Assembly: GCA_947630585.1 (NCBI GenBank)
Contig: CANRIE010000012.1
Coordinates: 1-12,631 of the forward strand
Reading direction: 5' to 3'
Source: an uncultured Bacilli bacterium
GTDB lineage: Bacteria > Bacillota_I > Bacilli_A > RF39 > UBA660
DNA: 12,631 nt
Made by a program: the position numbers and the translations under genes. Every line of letters starts with the position of its first letter. Positions within the stretch are counted from its first letter, which is position 1. Positions 6,538 through 12,622 of this stretch are shown piece after piece. Below the pieces are notes generated by a model, which did not search any database, was not told the DNA's origin, and was given only the letters and a program-made list of their open reading frames with translations.

Positions 6538-6570
6538 TTTTTTGTGTATTAAAAGTAATAAAAAAATACA
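6538..6570 (+). repeat. AT-rich direct repeat, copy 2
   Basis: TTTTTTGTGTATTAAAAGTA (6538-6557) matches the copy at 5645-5664 except for one base, and is also followed by an A-run and TACATA. It begins the upstream region of the ATPase gene. Just before it, TTTAAAA and TTTTAAA form a 7-bp inverted repeat that could be a weak terminator for whatever was transcribed from the Nudix side. Confidence 0.5.
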
Positions 6571-6618
6571 TATTTGTATTGATTTATTTTCATATTTGTG
6601 GTTTCATTAAATATGAAA
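6569..6618 (+). promoter_or_regulatory. Inverted and direct repeats at the ATPase ribosome-binding site
   Basis: TTTCATATTT (6588-6597) and AAATATGAAA (6609-6618) are perfect 10-bp inverted repeats with an 11-nt spacer; the right arm runs into the AAAGGTG ribosome-binding site. CATATTTGT also occurs as a direct repeat at 6569-6577 and 6591-6599, 22 bp apart, two helical turns. This could be an operator or an mRNA hairpin hiding the ribosome-binding site. Confidence 0.4.
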
Positions 6619-6631
6619 GGTGAGTGATTGT

Positions 6632-7894
6632 ATGCAAAAAATTGATGATAAATATTTACCAAGGCTTGTTGATAAAAAAATAGAAATTTATTTAAAATTA
6701 TTTGGGGCTATTAGTATTGAAGGACCAGTAGGGTGTGGCAAGACAGAGACATCAAAGAAATACTCTAAAAGTGAAGTATTTTTAGAGAATCAAGATATTA
6801 AAGAAAGAGCTATTCTTGATTTAGGATTAATTTTAAATAAGGAAAAGATAGAATTAGTTGATGAATGGCAGATAGTTCCAAGTATTTGGGATAGAATTAG
6901 AAGAAAATGTGATGAAGATTCTCAAAAAGGAAAATATATATTAACTTCTTCTACTGCTTTAAGTGATGAAAGTAAAAAGAAAATTTTTCATTCTGGTGCT
7001 GGAAGAATTGGAAAAATTAAAATATATCCTATGTCTTTATTTGAATCTGGTGATTCAACAGGTGATGTATCAATTACTGATATGATAAATGATAAAGTGG
7101 AATATAAACACATTAGAAGAGTTGAATTACCTGAACTCGCTAGATTAATTATTCGAGGTGGTTGGCCCGAAAATATTAAAGTGAATGATATTGATATTAT
7201 TCCTAAAAACTATATTAATTCAATCATTAATAAATCTGTTAATGAAAGAAAAGATGCTAAAAAAATGCGAGTGTTACTTGAATCCTTAGCAAGAAACGAA
7301 TCTACGAGGATTAGCAAGGCTGCTTTAGTTAAAGATATTAAAAAGTATGAAACTGAAGAAAATTTAATTGGAAGTAGAGCAACAATTACAGATTATTTAA
7401 ATGTTTTAGATAGACTTTATTTAACTAATAATCAAGAAACTTTTAGAGTTAAATATCATTCTTCAAAAAGAGTAGGGAAAACTCTAAAAAGACATTTCGT
7501 AGACCCATCACTTGCCTGTGCTCTTTTGGGGTTATCTGAAAAAAACTTAATGGGGAATTTAGATACCTTTAGTTTAATGTTTGAGTCACTTGTTATCCGG
7601 GACCTACGTATTTATGCAGAGTTTTTAGATGGACATTTATACTATTTTAGAGATAATGCATCAGGTTTAGAAATTGATGCTATTATGGAATTTATGGATG
7701 ATAGTTATGGTGCTATTGAAATAAAATTAAGTGATTTAGGAATAGAAGATGCTAAAAAAAGTTTAACTAGATTTTATGATAAGGTTGAAAAAAAGCCTAA
7801 ATTTATGTGTATAATTGTTGGATATTATGAAGCAATAATTAGAGATAAAGAAACGGGGATTTATATTGTTCCGATTACATCTTTAAAACCATAA
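6632..7894 (+). CDS. AAA-family ATPase with C-terminal DUF4143 domain
   Basis: 420 residues from ATG 6632, chosen because AAAGGTG lies 9 nt upstream; the in-frame GTG 6620 overlaps that site. Walker A is GPVGCGKT (31-38), Walker B IELVDE (73-78, followed by WQ, as usual in this family), the sensor strand is YILTSST (102-108), and R125 in AGRIGKIKIYPMSLFES is the typical arginine-finger region. The C-terminal half is DUF4143, with a restriction-endonuclease-like core: GLEID (D349) followed by AIEIK (E363, K365). Such proteins are common and strain-variable; their function is poorly known and they are often described only as ATP-binding proteins. Whether the nuclease-like site cuts DNA is not known. 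It is monocistronic, with repeats over its ribosome-binding site and its own terminator, and sits in a block with signs of insertion. Confidence 0.88.
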   Translation: MQKIDDKYLPRLVDKKIEIYLKLFGAISIEGPVGCGKTETSKKYSKSEVFLENQDIKERAILDLGLILNKEKIELVDEWQIVPSIWDRIRRKCDEDSQKGKYILTSSTALSDESKKKIFHSGAGRIGKIKIYPMSLFESGDSTGDVSITDMINDKVEYKHIRRVELPELARLIIRGGWPENIKVNDIDIIPKNYINSIINKSVNERKDAKKMRVLLESLARNESTRISKAALVKDIKKYETEENLIGSRATITDYLNVLDRLYLTNNQETFRVKYHSSKRVGKTLKRHFVDPSLACALLGLSEKNLMGNLDTFSLMFESLVIRDLRIYAEFLDGHLYYFRDNASGLEIDAIMEFMDDSYGAIEIKLSDLGIEDAKKSLTRFYDKVEKKPKFMCIIVGYYEAIIRDKETGIYIVPITSLKP

Positions 7895-7898
7895 TATT

Positions 7899-7920
7899 AA
7901 GGATTAGAAATAGTCCTTTT
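7899..7920 (+). terminator. Intrinsic terminator with GAAA loop (copy 2)
   Basis: The same 8-bp AAGGATTA/TAGTCCTT stem with GAAA loop as at 5627, here followed by only TTTT and then CATTTT. It ends the ATPase gene. The shorter T run may make it weaker than copy 1. Confidence 0.8.
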
Positions 7921-7921
7921 C

Positions 7922-7946
7922 ATTTTGCAAAAACTAATTGCAAAAT
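7922..7946 (+). promoter_or_regulatory. Perfect inverted repeat over the miaB -35 box
   Basis: ATTTTGCAA (7922-7930) and TTGCAAAAT (7938-7946) are a perfect 9-bp inverted repeat with a 7-nt spacer. Its right arm contains the -35 box of the miaB promoter, the usual placement of an operator. Being upstream of the start point, it is more likely read as DNA than as an mRNA hairpin. Confidence 0.45.
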
Positions 7947-7966
7947 ATAGATATTTATGATATATT
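7938..7966 (+). promoter_or_regulatory. Extended -10 sigma-A promoter of the miaB unit
   Basis: TTGCAA (7938-7943) and TATATT (7961-7966) are 17 nt apart, and TGA directly before the -10 box gives the TGn extension. Transcription would begin near 7973, about 18 nt before the miaB start codon. Confidence 0.65.
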
Positions 7967-7990
7967 ATTAAAACGGAAGTTGGTGGTTAG

Positions 7991-9400
7991 ATGCAAATAC
8001 CAAATTATGAAAAAGCAAGAAGTAGAAGTCATGATGAAGTTTTAGTTAGAGATTTTAAACTTGATAATAAATATAAACAAATTGGTTTAAATAAAAAGTT
8101 TTATTTAAAGACTTATGGTTGTCAAATGAATGAACATGATAGTGAGAATATAAAAGGAATGCTAAATGCTATGAGTTTTCAAGAAACCTCTGAAATTGAG
8201 GAAGCAGACTTCATCTTATTAAATACTTGTTCAATTAGAGAAAATGCCCATAATAAAGCGTTTGGTATGCTTGGAAGAATTAAACATTTAAAAATGCAAA
8301 AACCAAATACTATTGTTGCTCTTTGTGGTTGTATGGCTCAAGAGGTTGGAGTAGTTGATGAAATACTAAAGAAATATAAGTTTGTAAACTTTGTTTTTGG
8401 AACTCATAATCTTGATAGTTTACCAGAATTACTTGCTAATAGTTTTGAAAACTCAAAATTAAATATTGAGGTTTATAGTAAAGAAGGAGATATTGTTGAA
8501 AATATCCCCGTTACAAGAGAAAGTAAATATAAAGCTTATGTTAATATAATTTATGGCTGTGATAAATTCTGTACTTATTGTATCGTTCCTTATACAAGAG
8601 GAAAACAAAGAAGTAGAAAGAAAGAAGATATTATTAAAGAAGTTAAAGACTTAGTTAAAGAAGGTTATCAAGAGGTTATGCTTTTAGGACAAAACGTTAA
8701 TGCTTATGGAAAAGATTTATATCCTGATTATGAACTTGCAGATTTATTACTTGATGTTTCTAAAACTAATATACCAAGAATTAGATTTATAACTAGTCAT
8801 CCTTGGGATTTCTCAGATAAATTAGTTGAGGTTATTAAAAATCATGATAACATTTTAAATTTCGTTCATTTACCTGTTCAATCAGGAAGTAATAAAATAT
8901 TAAAAATAATGGGAAGAAGATATACAAGAGAATCATATAAAGAGTTATATGATAAATTAAGAAGTATTCCTAATATAAGTATTACAACTGATATAATTGT
9001 AGGATTTCCAGGCGAGACCGAAGAAGATTTTCTTGATACTTTAGATTTAGTTAATTATTGTAAATTCGATAGTGCCTTTACGTTTATCTATTCGCCAAGA
9101 GAGAACACTCCAGCAAGTAAATTAGAAGATAAAGTATCTTTAGAAGAAAAAGAACAAAGACTATATAGATTAAATGAAGTTATTAATAAATATTCTAAAG
9201 AATCTAATGTTAAGATGTTAAATAAAGTCTATAATGTTTTAGCAGAAGGCTATAGTAATAAAGAAGGTATGTTATTTGGATATACTGAAACTAATAAATT
9301 AGTAAATTTTAAAGGGGATCCTGATAACATTGGCAAGATAGTTAAAGTTAAAATAACGGATGCTAAAAGTTTTAGTTTAGATGGTGAGATAGTTGAATAA
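7991..9400 (+). CDS. miaB: tRNA-2-methylthio-N6-dimethylallyladenosine synthase
   Basis: 469 residues, usual length. MiaB is a radical-SAM enzyme that adds a methylthio group to i6A at position 37 of tRNAs reading codons that start with U. The N-terminal domain has the three auxiliary-cluster cysteines C44 (TYGCQMNEHDSE), C80 (NTCSIRENA) and C114 (CGCMAQE). The radical-SAM motif is C190-x3-C194-x2-C197 (YGCDKFCTYCIVPYTRG), followed by LGQNVNAYG, HLPVQSGSN and DIIVGFPGETEEDF, all diagnostic of MiaB rather than MtaB. A TRAM domain fills about 409-469. The GGTGG site lies 6 nt before ATG 7991. Its end overlaps the next gene by 8 nt, the same miaB-ymcA order as in Bacillus subtilis (ymcB-ymcA). 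Confidence 0.97.
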   Translation: MQIPNYEKARSRSHDEVLVRDFKLDNKYKQIGLNKKFYLKTYGCQMNEHDSENIKGMLNAMSFQETSEIEEADFILLNTCSIRENAHNKAFGMLGRIKHLKMQKPNTIVALCGCMAQEVGVVDEILKKYKFVNFVFGTHNLDSLPELLANSFENSKLNIEVYSKEGDIVENIPVTRESKYKAYVNIIYGCDKFCTYCIVPYTRGKQRSRKKEDIIKEVKDLVKEGYQEVMLLGQNVNAYGKDLYPDYELADLLLDVSKTNIPRIRFITSHPWDFSDKLVEVIKNHDNILNFVHLPVQSGSNKILKIMGRRYTRESYKELYDKLRSIPNISITTDIIVGFPGETEEDFLDTLDLVNYCKFDSAFTFIYSPRENTPASKLEDKVSLEEKEQRLYRLNEVINKYSKESNVKMLNKVYNVLAEGYSNKEGMLFGYTETNKLVNFKGDPDNIGKIVKVKITDAKSFSLDGEIVE

Positions 9401-9722
9401 AGAAATATTAGATAAAGTTCAGGAAATAGTAGACTTTATTAAAGAAACTAAAGAATATAAAAATTATGAACAAGCGAAGAAACTATTAGAACAAGATACA
9501 TATTTAAATAAGTTAATTAATGATATTAAAGACTATCAAAAAAGAATTGTTAGAAATCCTAGTAAAAAAGAAGAATTAGAGTGTAAGATTCAAGAAACAT
9601 TAGAAGAATTAAATAGTTCTCCTTTATATACAGAATATAATTATTATTTAGAAGAAGTGAATAACATGTTAATAATCTTTGAAAATAAAATTAATAAATA
9701 TTTCGAAGATGTATTTAATTAG
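9393..9722 (+). CDS. ymcA: YmcA/YlbF-family (RicA-like) protein
   Basis: 109 residues, highly helical, with the PF06133 pattern: a first helix ILDKVQEIVDFIKETKEYKN, then YEQAKKLLEQDTYLNKLIND, a coiled middle (IKDYQKRIVRNPSKKEEL), and SPLYTEYNYYLEEVNNML. In Bacillus subtilis YmcA (RicA), YlbF and YaaT form a complex that acts with RNase Y in mRNA maturation and affects sporulation and competence; ymcA directly follows miaB there too. The start is TTG 9393, inside the end of miaB with GGTGA 5 nt upstream; no ATG lies near. Unlike what I recall of Bacillus RicA, there is no cysteine-rich C-terminal tail; the single cysteine is in the middle (ELECKIQ), so an iron-sulfur cluster is unlikely unless partners supply ligands. 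YlbF is the alternative name. Confidence 0.8.
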   Translation: MNKEILDKVQEIVDFIKETKEYKNYEQAKKLLEQDTYLNKLINDIKDYQKRIVRNPSKKEELECKIQETLEELNSSPLYTEYNYYLEEVNNMLIIFENKINKYFEDVFN

Positions 9723-9730
9723 GGTGGGTT

Positions 9731-10210
9731 ATGAGTGAGAATTTAAGAAAAATATTAAAATTAGAAGTTGAGTTAGAAGATTATTTAAAAGATGGAATTG
9801 ATACTACAAATGTAGAATGTGAAGAAGTTGTCTTGAAAATTTCTAAGTTACTTGATAAAATAGATAATACAGAGTTATTAGAAGTATTAAATCCTGAATA
9901 TGCTCTTCATGAAGTGATTGATGTTTCAGCTTATTTTAAAAAATATAAATTAGATAAAGAAAAATTAAAAAAAGAAAATTCTTATTTAGAAGAATTTAAA
10001 AAACTTACCTTTTTTATAGAAAATTTAAGAGAAAAGGCTATTTGTGAAGAAGAATATTTATATATATGTTTTAAAGTTGATGTAGACTCTGCTGCTGCTT
10101 ATTTACTTAGAAATATGTCTAATGAAGATATTATGCAACTTGCTAATGAATCAGATGATTGGAATTATAAATTATTTTTATTTGAAAACTTAAAAGATAA
10201 AAATAATTAA
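9731..10210 (+). CDS. Hypothetical helical protein, 159 residues
   Basis: I do not recognise it. It is almost entirely predicted helical and acidic, with no signal peptide or membrane span. Notable stretches are a charged N-terminal helix (ENLRKILKLEVELEDYL), a middle ALHEVIDVSAYFKKYKLDKE, an FKVDVDSAAAYLLRNMSNED segment and an acidic end. It starts 8 nt after the ymcA-like gene with a GGGTGGG site, so it belongs to the miaB unit and is presumably made along with the YmcA-like protein. A link to tRNA modification or RNA processing is suggested only by position. Confidence 0.7.
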   Translation: MSENLRKILKLEVELEDYLKDGIDTTNVECEEVVLKISKLLDKIDNTELLEVLNPEYALHEVIDVSAYFKKYKLDKEKLKKENSYLEEFKKLTFFIENLREKAICEEEYLYICFKVDVDSAAAYLLRNMSNEDIMQLANESDDWNYKLFLFENLKDKNN

Positions 10211-10220
10211 ATTCTTTCTT

Positions 10221-10295
10221 GTCCTCATAGTATAACGGATAGTACGGATCCCTCCTAAGGATTAAATGTAGGTTCGATTCCTACTGGGGACGCCA
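10221..10295 (+). tRNA. tRNA-Arg (anticodon CCT)
   Basis: A full cloverleaf is present: acceptor GTCCTCA (10221-10227) with TGGGGAC (10285-10291), D arm from 10230, anticodon stem GATCC/GGATT around loop CTCCTAA (anticodon CCT, 10254-10256), T arm GTAGG-TTCGATT-CCTAC, discriminator G and encoded CCA. It reads AGG. It lies 10 nt after the preceding stop codon with no clear promoter, so it may be cut from the miaB-unit transcript. Confidence 0.96.
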
Positions 10296-10308
10296 TATTG
10301 TATATTGC

Positions 10309-10330
10309 CCTTATTTTATAAAGGTTTTAT
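10309..10330 (+). terminator. Weak terminator after tRNA-Arg
   Basis: CCTTAT (10309-10314) can pair with ATAAAGG (10318-10324) with one bulged A, followed by TTTTATTATTT. The stem is short, so this is tentative, but it is in the expected place. Confidence 0.35.
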
Positions 10331-10345
10331 TATTTAATTTTTACT

Positions 10346-10367
10346 TTACCTCTTATTTACCTCTTAT
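10346..10367 (+). repeat. Tandem 11-bp repeat in the tRNA-lipoprotein spacer
   Basis: TTACCTCTTAT occurs twice head to tail. The rest of the 296-nt spacer (10296-10591) is AT-rich; I see TG-T-TAAAAT (10518-10526) as a possible extended -10 box for the next gene, without a matching -35 box, and nothing coding. Confidence 0.5.
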
Positions 10368-10591
10368 TGTTTTCAATTTTTCAATTTATTAAGTACATCA
10401 ATGGTGTGTTTTCTTTTTTCATGACTGTAATTTATTAAATCATTAATGTCACGTTAAGATTGTCATATTAAATAATTGTAAATTTATGTAAAAAGTAAAA
10501 AAAGTAAAATTAAAATATGTTAAAATTAAAGTGTTGTTTTTAAAAGTAAAAAAATAATAACTATAAAAATTTATTTCAAGGGGGAAAGTAT

Positions 10592-11146
10592 ATGAACAAA
10601 GAAAAATTAATTAAACTAAGAAAAAGACTATTAGCATTAGGTTTAGTTGGAATTATGATTGGAATGGGTGGTTGTTCTGATGAGACAAATGACAAAGAAA
10701 CTCTAAGAGTTCCCATTCCAGAAGAATATTCACATCCCGAAGATTTTTATAAATATGCTATTGTAAATAATAAGGCCCAAAAACTATATAATAGTTCAAA
10801 TGTATATTTGGCTTTTAATAAAGAAACTTATGAAGTAGAAGAATATTTATTTTCAACACAATTTACTTTATTAGACATGAATTTTGGATTAGAACTTTAT
10901 AGTTTAGAAGATGAAGAATTATTAGCTTATGGTGATGGAATTGGTTATCCTTATAATGGTGATTATTTTGATTCTATAGTAGAAAATAATTACACAATAT
11001 GTTTAAATGAAACAAGTGATTATATAGAAGGCTATGAAGTTAAAGAATATTATTCTTTAGATGAAATAAAAGAATTAGAATCACAAATTCTTAAAGGATT
11101 AAAACTTATTAATCAAGAAAAAACTAAAGTTAAAACCATGAATTAA
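10592..11146 (+). CDS. Putative lipoprotein, 184 residues
   Basis: A basic N-terminus (MNKEKLIKLRKR), a short hydrophobic stretch and a lipobox-like IGMGGC with the lipidated cysteine at residue 28 predict an exported protein held to the outer face of the membrane. The lipobox lacks the preferred Leu at -3. The mature part is acidic and rich in tyrosine (PEEYSHPEDFYKYAIVNNKA, then YGDGIGYPYNGDYFDSI), with a C-terminal helix (YSLDEIKELESQILKGLKLI). I know no family for it. AAGGGGGAAAG precedes the start. The spacing to the next gene is short with no terminator, so the shortened antitoxin gene is probably read on the same transcript. Confidence 0.7.
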   Translation: MNKEKLIKLRKRLLALGLVGIMIGMGGCSDETNDKETLRVPIPEEYSHPEDFYKYAIVNNKAQKLYNSSNVYLAFNKETYEVEEYLFSTQFTLLDMNFGLELYSLEDEELLAYGDGIGYPYNGDYFDSIVENNYTICLNETSDYIEGYEVKEYYSLDEIKELESQILKGLKLINQEKTKVKTMN

Positions 11147-11182
11147 TATCATGTAATTTATTAGAAAGAAGTAATGACTAGC

Positions 11183-11410
11183 ATGACAAATGAAATTAAT
11201 ATTAATGTTGATGAAGAAATAAAAAATAAGGTAACGGAAACACAAGTAATCAAAAGAAATGATGTATCTTTTGAAGGAGTAAATAAAATACCTAGTAAAG
11301 AAATGTTAGAATCATTAAAAGAAATAAACGAAATGATTGATAATCCAAAAAAATATCCTAGATATAATAATAGGGAAGATTTAAAGAAAGCGTTGTTATC
11401 AGATGACTAA
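11183..11410 (+). CDS. Internally shortened RelB/DinJ-type antitoxin, no toxin partner
   Basis: 75 residues from ATG 11183, which gives the family-like start MTNEININVDEEIKNKV and lies 11 nt after AAGAAG; the in-frame ATG at 11174 is only 2 nt from that site. The start matches the beta strand and first helix of RelB/DinJ ribbon-helix-helix antitoxins, and the end (NEMIDNPKKYPRYNN, then DLKKALLSDD) matches their toxin-binding C-terminus. Between them the family normally has a stretch of about 20 residues (GLnmstAinlFl) that completes the DNA-binding helices; here DEEIKNKVTE passes almost at once to TQVIKRNDVSFEG. DNA binding is therefore probably lost. No RelE/YafQ-like toxin follows. It may be a remnant, or a solo antitoxin that neutralises a toxin encoded elsewhere. 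Confidence 0.6.
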   Translation: MTNEININVDEEIKNKVTETQVIKRNDVSFEGVNKIPSKEMLESLKEINEMIDNPKKYPRYNNREDLKKALLSDD

Positions 11411-11457
11411 TTAAGTATTTTATATAAAATTTAAAAGTATTTAAATAAGAACATATA

Positions 11458-11501
11458 CTACATTTGTTCAGCACATATCTTTAAGTGATATACAAATGTA
11501 G
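11458..11501. repeat. Long imperfect hairpin in the spacer
   Basis: CTACATTTGT (11458-11467) pairs perfectly with ACAAATGTAG (11492-11501). Inside, ATATC and GATAT pair around TTTAAGT, with a 7-nt bulge TCAGCAC on the left arm only. No T run follows on either strand, so it is not a plain terminator. Confidence 0.6.
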
Positions 11502-11524
11502 CAATGAAATAAATGTAAATAAAG

Positions 11525-11555
11525 TTTACTTTTATATTATTTAATGATAATATAA
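11525..11555 (+). promoter_or_regulatory. Probable promoter containing a palindrome
   Basis: TTTACT (11525-11530), a 17-nt spacer, and TAATAT (11548-11553) preceded by TGA form a plausible extended -10 promoter. TTATATTAT (11532-11540) and ATAATATAA (11547-11555) are a perfect 9-bp inverted repeat lying over the spacer and -10 box, where a repressor could bind. All bases are A or T, so chance is a real alternative. Confidence 0.4.
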
Positions 11556-11573
11556 ATTACATGAGGTGAAACT

Positions 11574-12551
11574 GTGAAAGTTGTTGAAATTAGAAATGAA
11601 TTAAAAAAATATAATATGGAGGAAAAAGATAAGATAATAATTGAATTATATAAAAGAATTCCAAAGAGAGTAAAAGAAGAATATGATATCGATGGTTATC
11701 TTAAAAATATTAAAGTAAATGAAAATACTAAAAAAGAAAAAGAAGTTAAATTAACTTTTGATGAACTTGCAAGTGAAGTTAATTACTTTTTAGAGTGTGC
11801 ATGGAATGAATTATATTCAGAACCTAATAGAATAATTTCTAAAAGTGAAAGAAGTAAATGGAGATTTAAAGCTAAAAAATATTATAAAGAATTATCAAAT
11901 ATTGATATTAATTCTGAATATTATGATGAATCTAATAAATTATTAATTGAATTATTTAAAGTATTAAGTAGAGGTACTAATTATTTACTATTTTCTAATT
12001 GGGAAACTTTTAGAGCAGTACAAATTTCTCAAGAAGATTTCTTTGATTTAATTATGAAAAGAGTATTAGTTAATTTTAATAAAGAAAATTTGGAAACAAT
12101 AGTTAAATTATTAGAAGTAGATAAAGACCCTTATGGTAGTCTATATAAAGTAATATATAATGTATTTTTAAATAATTTAACTTCTAATAATCAATTAGAA
12201 ATGGCTCTTGAAATAATTAAAAAAGAAGTAGATGATTTAAATATTCAAGTTATAGAATTAAGTAAAAAAGGTAAAGAATATGATTTAAAAGAAAAATGTA
12301 ATTATTTTGTTTTAACTATTTTAGATATTTATATTAGATTAGAAGATGTTAATAAAGGTATAGAATATTTTGATAAATATTATAAAGCTTATAATAATGA
12401 AATGAAAACTTATGATTTATTAGAAGAGTTAGAAGATAATGAAGCATATCAGGAATGGATTAGTGTTTATGAGACTCATAAAGAAATTCAAAATAGAGAA
12501 AGTATGCAAGTAAAATATAAATTATTTAAACGTCAATTAGGTGTAAAATAA
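11574..12551 (+). CDS. Hypothetical helical-repeat protein, 325 residues
   Basis: The start is GTG 11574, with GAGGTGA about 6 nt upstream; no ATG lies close. It is a soluble, all-helical, lysine- and glutamate-rich protein with no signal peptide. The N-terminus (VEIRNELKKYNMEEKDKIII, then ELYKRIPKRVKEEYDIDGYL) is like the start of the DUF6155-type proteins that begin 'L...L..l..eel...I.eL', but I would not assign the family on that. Three regions recur: a central WNELY/WRFKAKKYYKEL part, a FKVLSRGTNYLLFSNWETF part, and a C-terminal half of TPR-like helix pairs (KCNYFVLTILDIYIRLEDVN, GIEYFDKYYKAYNNE). It stands alone between a palindromic promoter and a strong terminator. Function unknown. 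Confidence 0.7.
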   Translation: MKVVEIRNELKKYNMEEKDKIIIELYKRIPKRVKEEYDIDGYLKNIKVNENTKKEKEVKLTFDELASEVNYFLECAWNELYSEPNRIISKSERSKWRFKAKKYYKELSNIDINSEYYDESNKLLIELFKVLSRGTNYLLFSNWETFRAVQISQEDFFDLIMKRVLVNFNKENLETIVKLLEVDKDPYGSLYKVIYNVFLNNLTSNNQLEMALEIIKKEVDDLNIQVIELSKKGKEYDLKEKCNYFVLTILDIYIRLEDVNKGIEYFDKYYKAYNNEMKTYDLLEELEDNEAYQEWISVYETHKEIQNRESMQVKYKLFKRQLGVK

Positions 12552-12579
12552 TTGAAGGGTGTAAATTTTTTTTGTAGGC

Positions 12580-12622
12580 AAAAATAGTAGTTATTGGCTT
12601 AAATAGTCGACTACTATTTTTT
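12580..12622 (+). terminator. Strong intrinsic terminator after the last gene
   Basis: AAAAATAGTAGT (12580-12591) pairs with ACTACTATTTTT (12610-12621) across an 18-nt loop and leads into T residues. The A-rich left arm would give T residues on the other strand too, so it may also stop transcription arriving from the right of the window. Confidence 0.85.

Noticed and set aside
6632..7894. AAA/DUF4143 ATPase plus Nudix hydrolase as a two-gene defence system.
   Set aside because: They are separated by about 230 nt with repeats between them, have separate expression signals, and neither is an established partner of the other; neighbourhood alone does not justify it.
10221..10591. tRNA-Arg as the attachment site of an integrated element.
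   Set aside because: I see no second copy of the tRNA 3' end in the window and no integrase; the downstream genes look accessory, but that alone is not enough.
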